A stretch of 64,000 bases of DNA from JAFIEN01 sp051859505 (lineage in GTDB: Bacteria > Pseudomonadota > Alphaproteobacteria > Rhodobacterales > Rhodobacteraceae). Below are positions 25,031 through 33,803 of the stretch, one piece after another (positions within the stretch are counted from its first letter, which is position 1; every line of letters starts with the position of its first letter). The notes below the pieces were generated by a model. That model was not told the DNA's origin, ran no database searches, and saw only the letters and a list, made by a program, of their open reading frames with translations. Made by a program: the position numbers and the translations under genes. Location: positions 62,001 through 126,000 of the forward strand of contig JBHYFN010000002.1 of the NCBI GenBank assembly GCA_051859505.1, in the 5' to 3' direction.

Positions 25031-27532
25031 ATGACCCAGCCCGCACCGCCCCTTCACGAATTCCCGATCGACGCGATCCTGCCCGATCTGCTGGCGGCCC
25101 TGCGCGGGGCCGGTCAGGCGGTTCTGCAAGCCCCGCCCGGCGCGGGCAAGACGACGCGGGTGCCCTTGGCGCTGTTGCGGGCGGGGCTGGTCAAGGGGCG
25201 TATCGTCATGCTTGAACCCCGGCGCCTGGCCGCGCGCGCGGCGGCCGAGCGGATGGCCCAGAGCCTTGGCGAAGCGGTCGGCGGGCGGGTCGGCTACCGG
25301 ATGCGAGGCGACGCAAAGGTCAGCGCCGCGACCCGGATCGAGGTTGTGACCGAAGGCATCCTGACGCGGATGATCCAGTCCGACCCCGAGCTTTCCGGCA
25401 TCGGGGCGCTGATCTTCGACGAATTCCACGAACGCTCGCTCAATGCCGATCTGGGCCTCGCCCTCACGCTCGAACTGCGCGCGGCGCTGCGGCCGGACCT
25501 GCTGGTGATCGTGATGTCGGCCACGCTCGACGCCGAGCCGGTGGCCGCGCTGATGGGCGGGGCGCCGGTCCTGACCTCGGACGGGCAGAGCTTTCCGGTC
25601 GAGATCATCCACGCCGACCGCCCGCTGCCGCGCGACGCAAGGATCGAGGCCGAGGTGGCTGACCTCGTCCGCCGCGCGGTGCAGGAGGGGCCAGGCGGGG
25701 TGCTGGTCTTTTTGCCGGGCGAAGGCGAGATCGCCCGCGTCTCAAACCTTCTGAGCGGCCGGTTGCCGGAGGAATGCGTGATCCTTCCGCTTTATGGCGC
25801 CTTGCCCTTCGCCCGACAAAGGGCCGCGACCGAACCGATCCCCGAAGGGCGCAAGGTCGTGTTGTCGACGGCGATCGCGGAAACCTCTCTGACCATCCCG
25901 GATATCTCTGTCGTCGTCGATGCGGGCCGGGCGCGGCGCGCGCGCTATGACCCCGGATCGGGCATGTCGCGGCTGGTGACCGAGAGGGTAACCCTGGCCG
26001 AAGCGCGCCAGCGCGCGGGGCGGGCCGGTCGGGTGGCAAAGGGGCGGTGCTACCGGCTCTGGACGAAGGGCGAGGAGGGGGGGCTGGCCCCTTTCCCTCC
26101 GCCCGAGATCGCCGCGGCCGACCTTGCCGGGCTCGCGCTGGAACTGGCGCTCTGGGGCGGAAGCGACCTGCCGTTCCTGACCCCTCCGCCCGCCCCGGCC
26201 CTTGCTGCGGCGCGTCGGCTTCTGACCGATCTCGGGGCGTTGGACGCGCAGGGCCATATCACGGCGCATGGTCGGACGCTGGCCGCCCTGCCGCTGCATC
26301 CGCGGCTGGGCCATATGGTGCAACGGGGCGGGCGACCGGCGGCAGAGCTCGCGGCCCTTTTGTCAGAGCGCGATCCCCTGCGGGGCGCGCCGGTCGATCT
26401 CGGGCTGCGGCTGCGGGCGCTGCGGGACAGCGCGGGCCTTACCGAAGCGGATCGGGCCCAGGCGGATCGTGTCCAGGCGGATCGGGCCGCCATCGACCGG
26501 ATCAGACAAGAGGCGAGTCGCCTTGGGCGCAACCTGCCCGATGACAGCGACCATTCCCCCGGCGCCCTTGCGGCGCTGGCCTTTCCCGACCGGATCGCCC
26601 TGCGCAGACCGGGGGCGGGTGCCGGGGGCGCTGCAGGCGGGCGCGCTGCGGTGCGCTTTGTCCTGTCGGGCGGCAAGGGGGCGGTGCTTGGGGCGGATGA
26701 CCCTCTGGCCGGCGAGCGGCTGCTTGTGGCCGTCGATCTGGACGGCGACACGCGCGAGGCGCGCATCCGGCTGGCCGCGACCCTGAGCGAAGCCGAGTTG
26801 CGCGAGCTGTTCCCCGACCGGATCATGACCATCGCATCCTGCGAATGGTCGCGCCGCGACGGCCGCGTCCAGGTCCGCCGGCAGGAAAGGTTCGGCGCGC
26901 TGGTCCTGCAGGATCAACCCTGGAGCGAGGCGCCGGAAGACGAGGTTGCCCGCGCGATGCTCGAGGGGGTGAGAGACCTTGGTCTGCGCCTGCCCGCCGC
27001 CACTGCGCGGCTGTGCCGCCGTGTCGAACTGGTCCGCGCGGGGGGCGAGGATCTGCCCGACATGACCGAGGCGGGGCTTCTGGCCACGCTGGAGGACTGG
27101 CTCCTGCCCTGGATCGCAGGGATCCGCACCGCCGATCAGTGGCGCCGGTTCGACCCCGGCCCCGCGGTGGCAGCGCGGCTTGATCCGCGGCAGAAGCAGT
27201 TGGTTGACCGGCTCGCGCCCCCCTTCTTCGTGACCCCGTTGGCCCGCCGCGTGCCGATCGACTACGACGGCGAGGTGCCGCAGATCGAACTGCGCCTGCA
27301 GGAGGTTTTCGGCGTCACCCGTCACCCGCTGATCGGCAAGGTTCCGTTGCGCATCACCCTCTTGTCCCCCGGCGGCAAGCCCGTGCAGGTCACCTCTGAT
27401 CTGCCGGGGTTCTGGGCCAACAGCTATGCCGATGTCCGCCGCGAGATGCGCGGCCGCTATCCCCGCCACCCCTGGCCCGAGGATCCGCGAGACGCCAGCC
27501 CGACCCTGCGCGCCAAACCGCGCGGCAGCTGA
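25031..27532 (+). CDS. hrpB: ATP-dependent helicase HrpB
   Basis: An 833-residue DEAH-box-type helicase. Seen: Walker A PPGAGKTTRVP, DEFHERSLNADL (motif II), SATLDAEP (motif III), STAIAETSLTIP and QRAGRAGRVAKG (motif VI), then the HrpB-specific C-terminal half ending in a domain with PDRIMTIASCEW and HPWPEDPR. Length matches HrpB. The function in RNA metabolism is poorly defined in the family. A 15-base tandem repeat codes an Ala-Asp-Arg repeated linker near residue 475. Confidence 0.94.
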   Translation: MTQPAPPLHEFPIDAILPDLLAALRGAGQAVLQAPPGAGKTTRVPLALLRAGLVKGRIVMLEPRRLAARAAAERMAQSLGEAVGGRVGYRMRGDAKVSAATRIEVVTEGILTRMIQSDPELSGIGALIFDEFHERSLNADLGLALTLELRAALRPDLLVIVMSATLDAEPVAALMGGAPVLTSDGQSFPVEIIHADRPLPRDARIEAEVADLVRRAVQEGPGGVLVFLPGEGEIARVSNLLSGRLPEECVILPLYGALPFARQRAATEPIPEGRKVVLSTAIAETSLTIPDISVVVDAGRARRARYDPGSGMSRLVTERVTLAEARQRAGRAGRVAKGRCYRLWTKGEEGGLAPFPPPEIAAADLAGLALELALWGGSDLPFLTPPPAPALAAARRLLTDLGALDAQGHITAHGRTLAALPLHPRLGHMVQRGGRPAAELAALLSERDPLRGAPVDLGLRLRALRDSAGLTEADRAQADRVQADRAAIDRIRQEASRLGRNLPDDSDHSPGALAALAFPDRIALRRPGAGAGGAAGGRAAVRFVLSGGKGAVLGADDPLAGERLLVAVDLDGDTREARIRLAATLSEAELRELFPDRIMTIASCEWSRRDGRVQVRRQERFGALVLQDQPWSEAPEDEVARAMLEGVRDLGLRLPAATARLCRRVELVRAGGEDLPDMTEAGLLATLEDWLLPWIAGIRTADQWRRFDPGPAVAARLDPRQKQLVDRLAPPFFVTPLARRVPIDYDGEVPQIELRLQEVFGVTRHPLIGKVPLRITLLSPGGKPVQVTSDLPGFWANSYADVRREMRGRYPRHPWPEDPRDASPTLRAKPRGS
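26447..26488. repeat. 15-base tandem repeat in hrpB (2.8 copies)
   Basis: Units at 26447-26461 and 26462-26476 plus a partial unit to 26488 follow GCGGATCGKGYCCAG. In frame, they give ADRAQADRVQADRA in the linker of HrpB. Confidence 0.75.
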
Positions 27533-27601
27533 GCGAAAGTCCTTGCCGAAAGCTGTTGCAGCCTCGCAAGGGAAGCCGGGCTTTCCCCGCAAGAAACCGA
27601 C

Positions 27602-27616
27602 AGGCATTTGCCTTTT
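27602..27616 (+). terminator. Weak Rho-independent terminator candidate after hrpB
   Basis: A short stem (AGGC-ATTT-GCCT, extendable to five pairs) runs directly into TTT, 70 bases after the hrpB stop and 50 before the Nudix start. The stem is short, so termination would be partial at best. Confidence 0.3.
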
Positions 27617-27665
27617 CGTAGATATTTCTCCATATGCAGGAGACAAACCAAGAGCAGACAACCGC

Positions 27666-28151
27666 ATGACGCTTCAGCCGCGCCTCAAACTGGCCTCTTC
27701 CGAGGTCGCCTTTTCACGACCCGTCCACAGGCAGCTTGCTGCACTGTGCTGGCGCAGCGTGTCGGGCAAAGGGGCGTCGGGCAAAGGCGCGTCGGGCTCG
27801 GGGCGCGAGGTTTTGCTGGTCACCTCGTCCACCGGCCGTTGGATCCTGCCGAAGGGCTGGCCGATCAACGGAAAGTCTCCGGCCGAGGCCGCCATGACCG
27901 AAGCCTGGGAAGAGGGCGGTGTGAAGAAGGGCAAGGTCAGTCGCCGCCCCCTTGGCAGCTATATGGCGACCAAGCTGACGCTTCGCGGGGACGAAGAGCC
28001 CTGCCTTCTGCTTGTCTATGCCATCAAGGTGCGCAAGACCGTCGACGATTTTCCCGAAGCGGCGGTGCGCGAGCGGCTCTGGGTCTGTCCGCGGATCGCT
28101 GCGACCCTCGTGCATGAAGACGGACTGCGCGAGATCCTGCGGGAGTTCTGA
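27666..28151 (+). CDS. Nudix hydrolase
   Basis: A 161-residue Nudix protein. The Nudix box region reads GKSPAEAAMTEAWEEGG with the metal-binding Glu residues present; the usual Arg before the first core Glu is Thr here. The strand before it (WILPKGWP) and the late position of FPEAAVRERLWV resemble diphosphoinositol-polyphosphate-phosphatase-like members. The substrate is unknown. A 15-base tandem duplication encodes GKGASGKGAS in a surface loop. The ATG at 27666 is chosen because upstream sequence is not conserved-looking. Confidence 0.88.
   Translation: MTLQPRLKLASSEVAFSRPVHRQLAALCWRSVSGKGASGKGASGSGREVLLVTSSTGRWILPKGWPINGKSPAEAAMTEAWEEGGVKKGKVSRRPLGSYMATKLTLRGDEEPCLLLVYAIKVRKTVDDFPEAAVRERLWVCPRIAATLVHEDGLREILREF
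27761..27790. repeat. 15-base tandem duplication in the Nudix gene
   Basis: Two units (27761-27775 and 27776-27790) of gtcgggcaaaggSgc differ at one base, with a partial third unit. In frame, they lengthen a Gly/Ser/Lys loop between the first strands. Confidence 0.75.
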
Positions 28152-28197
28152 ACAACCGGGGCCATCGGGCCGTGCTGAGGGTTTGTGAAAGCGGCGC

Positions 28198-28614
28198 TCA
28201 GGGCGAAGCGCTGTCGTCCCCGTCGTCGTTGACCTCGCCCGGAGCCTCTTCCTCGGTCCCGCAGCGGGCGTATCGAAACACATAGCCGTTCCAGATCATG
28301 AAGATCCCGTCGGCCTGGGCATCGCGCATGATCATGGCGCGTTCGGACCAGGTCTCGGCATCGTTGGAACAGACCATCGTATAAAGCGTTGCCTCGATAT
28401 CGAGGACATTGACAGGCTGGGTGATCTCGCACTGCAGGCCGACGCCGTGGAAGATCCCTTCCTCGATACGGATCGCGCCCGCCTCGTCCTCGCAGGATGC
28501 CTCGGCCGAGGGGTGATAGACGCCATCCCACAGGCCCGACAGCGCCGGCGTGCCCGTCGCCGCAAGGATCATGGCCGTGACGCCGGGCAAGGCGGCGGGC
28601 GACCGCAGCCTCAT
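28198..28614 (-). CDS. Secreted hypothetical protein in the mla operon
   Basis: A 138-residue protein with a signal-like N-terminus (MRLRSPAALPGVTAMILAATGTPALSG), four Cys in the mature part and an acidic Glu/Asp tail. The ATG overlaps the mlaC stop (ATGA), so it is translated with MlaC. No family was recognised. Context suggests a periplasmic protein linked to lipid transport or envelope function, but nothing in the sequence proves it. Confidence 0.72.
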   Translation of the reverse strand: MRLRSPAALPGVTAMILAATGTPALSGLWDGVYHPSAEASCEDEAGAIRIEEGIFHGVGLQCEITQPVNVLDIEATLYTMVCSNDAETWSERAMIMRDAQADGIFMIWNGYVFRYARCGTEEEAPGEVNDDGDDSASP

Positions 28615-29213
28615 ATCTGCGGCAGATCCGCGATCAGCCGGTTGATGTCGCCGCCCCGCTGATCGAGCCTTGCGAGGATCTCTGTCCGTTCGGACAGAAG
28701 CATGTTGATCCCCTCGATGATGATGTTGAAGAACAGCGTCCGGCCGGACCCGTCCGAGACCCAGAAATCGACCCGGAAGGGCGATTCCCCCACAAGGACC
28801 GCCGTCGTCTCGACCTCGACCCCGTTGGGCACGACGCGGGCATCGCGCACGACGATCTGACCCCCGATGAACTCGCGGAACCGGCGACCGTATTTCCGGG
28901 CGATATAGGTCTTGAAGGCCGCGACATAGCGGCTGCGCTGGTCCGCGCTGGCACTGCGCCATTCCGGCCCGAGCGTATAGGCCGCGATGGTCGGCACATC
29001 GGCGTAACGGTCGAAGATCGTTTCGAAATCCCGCAGCATCGCCTCTTCGGACTTGCCCGAAGCGATGACGGCATTCACGTCGCGCACCAGAAGATCGACA
29101 AGGCCGCGCGCCGCATCGACACTGACGGCAAAGGCCGGGGCCGCAACGGCGATCAGCGCGCCCGTGGCGACACTCTGCCCCAGAAAACGGCGGCGGGAGA
29201 GGGATCGGGTCAT
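28611..29213 (-). CDS. mlaC: Phospholipid-binding protein MlaC
   Basis: A 200-residue periplasmic phospholipid shuttle (Tol_Tol_Ttg2 family). The N-terminus has a twin-arginine signal (SRRRFLGQS then an Ala-rich h-region, cleavage probably after AFA). The mature part carries the family pattern FETIFDRYADVPTIAAYTLG, YVAAFKTYIARKYGRRF and FRVDFWVSDGSG. MlaC passes phospholipid between the MlaA complex and the inner-membrane MlaFEDB transporter. It overlaps mlaA upstream (ATGA) and the hypothetical gene downstream. No mlaFED genes are in this window. Confidence 0.92.
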   Translation of the reverse strand: MTRSLSRRRFLGQSVATGALIAVAAPAFAVSVDAARGLVDLLVRDVNAVIASGKSEEAMLRDFETIFDRYADVPTIAAYTLGPEWRSASADQRSRYVAAFKTYIARKYGRRFREFIGGQIVVRDARVVPNGVEVETTAVLVGESPFRVDFWVSDGSGRTLFFNIIIEGINMLLSERTEILARLDQRGGDINRLIADLPQI

Positions 29214-29995
29214 CTGAGGTCCTCATAGGGGTCGAAGTAATAGGTGCTGTCATCCTCCAGACTACCACCGCCCGGCCCGGTCCCAAGGTTGAATCTGCGG
29301 TTCTGAAGGTAAATCAATCGTGTCTGGGCATAGCTGTCGGCGCTGTCGTACAGCACGGAATCGACCGTCGATCCATAAATCCCCCGCTCGATCACCTGTT
29401 CGCCGACCCAGGCCGCCCGGTCATAGTCGCGCTGGATCGGTGCGCCCACCTGATCAAGCGGGTCGATCAGGGCATTGACGACGCGTCCGATGGCGTCGCG
29501 CTCGGTCGAGGGGCCGAAGAAGGGCAGCTCGACATAAGCCCCCTCCGGCACGCCCCATTTTGCCAGAGTTGCGCCGAAGTCGGTCTTGACCTCGTTCAGG
29601 CCGATCATCCCCGCGGGATCGAACAGGCCGAACACGCCGACGGTCGAGTTGATGAGGAACCGCATCGTATTCGTCGTGACATTCTCGATATCGGCCTGCA
29701 GCACCCCGTTCAGCACCATGCCCGGCAGGGCGGCATTGTCCGAGAAGTTGATCACCGGACGGGTCACCTCGGTCGGAAGCTCGGCGGCGAACTGGCCCAG
29801 CGGGCGGATGATCGCGCGGTCAAGATCCTTGTTGAAGGCGTGGATCTCGCGGTTTGCGGCCTCGTAGGGATCGTGGATATCCGTGCCCGGCGGTGCCACA
29901 GAGCAGCCGGAGAGCACTGCGACGAACAGAACCGTGGCGACGATGCCATTGCGGGGTAAGGGACTGCGCGACACCTGGGATCCTGACTTTCTCAT
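29210..29995 (-). CDS. mlaA: Outer-membrane lipoprotein MlaA (VacJ)
   Basis: A 261-residue lipoprotein with a lipobox (VAVLSGC) and the MlaA core: DPYEAANREIHAFNKDLDR, RPVINFSDNAALPG, FGLFDPAGMIGL, DFGATLAKWGVPEGAY and LPFFGPSTERDAIG. MlaA extracts mislocalised phospholipid from the outer leaflet of the outer membrane. It is the first gene of the mlaA-mlaC-hypothetical operon and is divergent from the type I secretion genes, with 155 bases between. Confidence 0.94.
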   Translation of the reverse strand: MRKSGSQVSRSPLPRNGIVATVLFVAVLSGCSVAPPGTDIHDPYEAANREIHAFNKDLDRAIIRPLGQFAAELPTEVTRPVINFSDNAALPGMVLNGVLQADIENVTTNTMRFLINSTVGVFGLFDPAGMIGLNEVKTDFGATLAKWGVPEGAYVELPFFGPSTERDAIGRVVNALIDPLDQVGAPIQRDYDRAAWVGEQVIERGIYGSTVDSVLYDSADSYAQTRLIYLQNRRFNLGTGPGGGSLEDDSTYYFDPYEDLR

Positions 29996-30150
29996 TGGCC
30001 TCGACTGGTTCTATATGGGAAACAATGTGGCAGTGACAGCACCAGCCCGGCATTTTTGCCGCCCGGATTGGCTTATTCTCGCTCACAGGCGTTAACGACG
30101 AATTCATGCTGTGGATCTAGGCAAGAGGCGATGTTGGGGCAGAACGCGCA

Positions 30151-31890
30151 ATGACAGATTCCGAAATCCGGGCCGCGGGCCGGGCAGAGCTGCGGGCCGT
30201 GCGCGCGGAAAGCCGGGCGCTGTTCTGGGCCGTCGGCCTGTTCAGCCTGTTCGTCAACGTGCTGATGCTGACGGGCCCGCTCTACATGCTCAACCTCTAC
30301 GACCGTGTGCTTGGCTCGCGCTCGTTCGAAACGCTGCTTGCCCTGTCGGTTCTCGTGGCCTTTCTCTTCGCGATGATGGGGCTGCTCGACTATGTGCGGG
30401 CCCGCGTCATGGGGCGGATCGGGGCGCGGTTTCAGGCCCGGCTCGACCAGCGGGTCTTTTCCGCGGCGATGCGCGGCACAAGCACGGGCCGGGCGATGCG
30501 CGAATCCCAAAGCGCGCAGCGCGATCTGGAATCGGTGCAGCGTCTGCTGACCTCTCCGGCCTTCATGTCGAGCTTTGATGTCCCGTTCGCGCCGCTGTTT
30601 TTCTTCGGTATTTTCCTGTTCCATCCCTGGATGGGCTATCTGGCCCTGGTGGGCGCGGTGATCCTGATCGGCTTTGCCATCGCCAATCAACTGGTCTCGC
30701 GCAGGCCCCTGGAACATGCCGGCCGCGCGGCCATGCAGGCCGATGCCTTTGGCCATCAGATCCGCTCCGAGGCCGAGATGGTCCAGTCGCTCGGGATGCG
30801 GGGGGCGGCGTTCCGGCGCTGGAACATCGCGCGGGGCCAAAGCCTTGATGCTGCCATCGCGGCCGCGGATGCGACCGGCACCTACGGCACGCTGATCAAG
30901 ACGTTCCGTCTGTTTCTGCAGTCCGCGATGCTGGGGCTTGGGGCCTATCTCGTGCTGCTGGATCAGCTGACGCCGGGCGCGATGATCGCGGGGTCGATCC
31001 TGTTGGGCCGCGCGCTGGCCCCGGTCGAGCAGATCGTGTCGCAATGGGCGCTGTTCCAGCGCGCGCGCGAAGCCTGGACCAACCTGATCGTGCTTCTGGG
31101 CACGATCCCCGAAGAGGCCCCGCATACCGCGCTGCCGCGCCCCAAGGGCCGGCTCGATGTCGAGCAGATCTCGGTCATTCCGCCGGGCGAGTCGCAGGCC
31201 GTGCTGCGGATGGTCAGCTTTTCGGTCGCACCCGGTCAGGCGGTCGGCGTGATCGGCGTTTCGGGGGCGGGAAAGTCGACGCTGGCCCGCGCGCTTACGG
31301 GTCTGTGGCCTCCGGCTGCGGGCCGGATCCGGCTCGACGGGGCGTCGCTCGACCAATATGACCCGGATGTCCTGGGGCAGTATATCGGCTATCTGCCGCA
31401 GCGCGTCGGCCTGTTCGACGGCACGATCCGGGACAATATCGCCAGGCTCTCGGACCAGCCCGATGATGCCGCGGTCGTCCGCGCGGCCAAGGCGGCGGCC
31501 GCGCATGACATGATCCTGCGACTTCCCGAAGGCTATGACACAAGGGTCAGCGCCATCGGCGGGCGCCTGTCCGGCGGGCAGATCCAGAGGATCGGCCTCG
31601 CGCGCGCGCTTTATGGCGATCCGGTCGTGCTGGTTCTGGACGAGCCGAATTCCAACCTCGACAATGATGGCAGCACGGCCCTGAACAACGCGATCCGTTC
31701 GATGAAGGCGGCGGGGAAATGCGTGCTGATCATGGCCCACCGGCCCGCCGCAATTCAGGAATGCGATCTGATCCTCATGCTTGAAAACGGCATGCGCCGC
31801 GCCTTCGGCCCCAAGGATGCCGTCCTGGCCGAGATGGTCCGCAATGCCCGCGAGATCCAGCAGCCGGCCGGAACGGGGGGCGTGACATGA
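30151..31890 (+). CDS. Type I secretion ABC transporter ATPase/permease (PrtD type)
   Basis: A 579-residue fused exporter. The N-terminal membrane domain begins LFWAVGLFSLFVNVLMLTGP followed by YMLNLYDRVLGSRS, which is typical of PrtD/LapB-like exporters. The C-terminal ATPase has Walker A GVSGAGKS, signature LSGGQIQR and Walker B VLVLDEPNSNLD. It exports unfolded proteins with a C-terminal secretion signal, usually RTX proteases or adhesins. Its stop overlaps the start of the fusion-protein gene (ATGA). Neither an RTX substrate nor a TolC gene is in the window. Confidence 0.93.
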   Translation: MTDSEIRAAGRAELRAVRAESRALFWAVGLFSLFVNVLMLTGPLYMLNLYDRVLGSRSFETLLALSVLVAFLFAMMGLLDYVRARVMGRIGARFQARLDQRVFSAAMRGTSTGRAMRESQSAQRDLESVQRLLTSPAFMSSFDVPFAPLFFFGIFLFHPWMGYLALVGAVILIGFAIANQLVSRRPLEHAGRAAMQADAFGHQIRSEAEMVQSLGMRGAAFRRWNIARGQSLDAAIAAADATGTYGTLIKTFRLFLQSAMLGLGAYLVLLDQLTPGAMIAGSILLGRALAPVEQIVSQWALFQRAREAWTNLIVLLGTIPEEAPHTALPRPKGRLDVEQISVIPPGESQAVLRMVSFSVAPGQAVGVIGVSGAGKSTLARALTGLWPPAAGRIRLDGASLDQYDPDVLGQYIGYLPQRVGLFDGTIRDNIARLSDQPDDAAVVRAAKAAAAHDMILRLPEGYDTRVSAIGGRLSGGQIQRIGLARALYGDPVVLVLDEPNSNLDNDGSTALNNAIRSMKAAGKCVLIMAHRPAAIQECDLILMLENGMRRAFGPKDAVLAEMVRNAREIQQPAGTGGVT

Positions 31891-33197
31891 GCCCGCGGGA
31901 ACAGGTCGCGAAGCGCTGGTCGGCGCGTTCTGCGCTCTGGGTCGGAGCCCTCTCCCTGCTCATCCTGCTGGGTGGGTTCGGCGGCTGGGCCATGACGGCC
32001 GAGATCACCGGCGCCGTCATATCTTCCGGCCGGATCGAGGTCGATCAGAACCGCCAGATCGTGCAGCATCGCGATGGCGGCGTGGTGGCCGAAATCCTCG
32101 TGAAGGAGGGCGACAGCGTCGCTGTGGGGGATCTGCTGATCCGCCTCGACGCCACCGAACTGGAGTCGCAGCTTGCGGTGGTCGAGGGGCAGCTCTTCGA
32201 GGTTCTGGCCCGCCGGGCAAGGTTCGAGGCCGAGCGTGACGCGGCAGAGGCGCTGATCTTTCATCCGCTGTTGCAGGAGGCGCCGGTCGGGGTGGCGGCC
32301 GAGTTGATGGAGGGGCAGGAGCGGTTGTTCGAGGCTCGGCGCGAGTCGGAAGAGCGCGAGCGCGAACAGCTTGCCCGCCGCGCCTCTCAGATCGTCAGCC
32401 AGATCGAGGGGATCCGCGCCCAGCAGGCGGCGATCCGGACCCAGATCGCCCTGATCGAGGAAGAGCTGGAAGGGCAGCAAAGCCTTCTGGACCGCGGCCT
32501 GACCCAGGCGCCGCGGGTTCTGGCGCTGCAGCGCGAGCTTGCCAGCCTGTTGGGCGTTCTTGGCGAGCTGACCGCCTCGGAGGCGCAGGCAGAAGGCCGC
32601 ATCACCGAAATCGAGATCGAGATCCTGCGGCTGGACAGCTCTCGGCGCGAAGAGGCCATCACCAGGCTGCGCGACCTGCAGTTCAACGAGATCGAGCTGG
32701 CCGAACAACGCCGCACCCTGATGACGCAGCTTGACCGGCTGGATATCCGGGCTCCTGTTTCCGGTGTCGTCTACGGGTTGCAGATCTTTGCGCCGCGCTC
32801 GGTGATCCTGCCTGCCGATCCGCTGCTTTACCTGGTGCCGCAGGACCGGCCGCTGATCATCGCGACACAGGTCGATCCGATCCATATCGACCAGATCCAC
32901 GTCGGCCAGGAGGTCAGCCTTCGCTTCGCCGCCTTCGACCAGCGCAGAACCCCGGAACTGACCGGCCGGGTCACGCAGATCTCGGCCGATGCCTTTACCG
33001 ATACAGCGGCGCAGGCAAGCTATTACCGGGCGCAGGTGGAGTTGCTGGAGGGGGAGCTGGCCCGCCTTCCTGCCGACATGACCCTGATCCCCGGCATGCC
33101 GGTCGAGGCCTTCATCCGCACCGCCGAACGGCGACCGATGGAGTACCTGGTCAAGCCCCTGACGGATTACCTCGCCCGCGCCTTCCGCGAGAATTGA
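31887..33197 (+). CDS. Type I secretion membrane fusion protein (HlyD/PrtE family)
   Basis: A 436-residue periplasmic adaptor. One N-terminal membrane helix (WVGALSLLILLGGFGGWAM) is followed by a biotinyl/lipoyl-like half (GRIEVDQNRQIVQHRDGG, VKEGDSVAVGDLLIRLD). A long coiled-coil hairpin rich in Glu/Gln/Leu covers residues ~90-270, and a beta-barrel with IRAPVSGVVYGLQIF closes it. It bridges the inner-membrane exporter to an outer-membrane TolC. An AATTT palindrome follows directly after the stop. Confidence 0.92.
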   Translation: MSPREQVAKRWSARSALWVGALSLLILLGGFGGWAMTAEITGAVISSGRIEVDQNRQIVQHRDGGVVAEILVKEGDSVAVGDLLIRLDATELESQLAVVEGQLFEVLARRARFEAERDAAEALIFHPLLQEAPVGVAAELMEGQERLFEARRESEEREREQLARRASQIVSQIEGIRAQQAAIRTQIALIEEELEGQQSLLDRGLTQAPRVLALQRELASLLGVLGELTASEAQAEGRITEIEIEILRLDSSRREEAITRLRDLQFNEIELAEQRRTLMTQLDRLDIRAPVSGVVYGLQIFAPRSVILPADPLLYLVPQDRPLIIATQVDPIHIDQIHVGQEVSLRFAAFDQRRTPELTGRVTQISADAFTDTAAQASYYRAQVELLEGELARLPADMTLIPGMPVEAFIRTAERRPMEYLVKPLTDYLARAFREN

Positions 33198-33199
33198 GG

Positions 33200-33227
33200 G
33201 GGCAGGAATTTGTCCAAATTCCTGCCC
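33200..33227. repeat. AATTT-type palindrome, copy 3
   Basis: A 13-bp inverted repeat (GGGCAGGAATTTG / CAAATTCCTGCCC) with a 2-base centre, starting 3 bases after the fusion-protein stop. It has the same design and stop-codon proximity as the copies near 16.3 kb and 41.3 kb. It may act as a transcript end structure. Confidence 0.65.
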
Positions 33228-33338
33228 GGCCCGGCCTTCGGGCGGTGCGGGGTGGATGGACGGGGCCGGGCCAAGCGGCTAGCGTGCCGACCGCATGCCC
33301 CCGCAAGGCTTGGGGGCAATCGTGGCAAGGAGGCCGGA

Positions 33339-33803
33339 ATGAGCGGACGGATCGAGGCGAAACTGGCGGAACTGGGCGTGACCCTGGGCTCGGCCCCGGC
33401 GCCTGCGGCGAATTACGTGCCCTTCGTGGTGCTGGGCGATCTGGTCCATGTCTCGGGCCAGATCTCGGCGGGGTCCGAGGGGTTGATCACCGGCCGGCTG
33501 GGCGAGGATCTGGGGATCGAGGACGGCGCCGCCGCCGCGCGGGCCTGTGCGATCAGCCTTCTGGCGCAGGTCAAGGCGGCCTGCGGCGGCGATCTTGACC
33601 GGCTGGTGCGGGTGGTCAAGCTGACGGGTTTCGTCAATTCCACCCCCGCTTTCACCGATCAGCCCAAGGTCGTCAACGGCGCCTCGGATTTCATGGTCGC
33701 GGCCCTTGGCGATGCCGGCCGGCATGCGCGCTCGGCCGTGGGCGTGGCCGCGCTGCCGCTGGGCGTGGCGGTCGAGATCGAGGGGATCTTCCAGATATCA
33801 TGA
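33339..33803 (+). CDS. RidA/YjgF-family protein
   Basis: A 154-residue protein of the RidA superfamily (enamine/imine deaminase fold). It carries YVPFVVLGDLVHVSGQIS, a CAISLLAQVKAACGGDLDRLVRVVKLTGFVNS region, and the C-terminal ARSAVGVAALPLGVAVEIEG with the usual R-x-A-V/G-V pattern and no downstream domain. The ATG at 33339 has an AAGGAGG ribosome site. Its stop overlaps the next gene (ATGA). The role is probably clearing reactive enamines, but this branch (longer, YjgH/TdcF-unlike) is less well studied. Confidence 0.9.
   Translation: MSGRIEAKLAELGVTLGSAPAPAANYVPFVVLGDLVHVSGQISAGSEGLITGRLGEDLGIEDGAAAARACAISLLAQVKAACGGDLDRLVRVVKLTGFVNSTPAFTDQPKVVNGASDFMVAALGDAGRHARSAVGVAALPLGVAVEIEGIFQIS

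Noticed and set aside
30048..30061. CGGCA-TTTT-TGCCG hairpin considered as a terminator
   Set aside because: It lies upstream of both divergent genes (mlaA and the secretion ATPase), so it cannot end either transcript.
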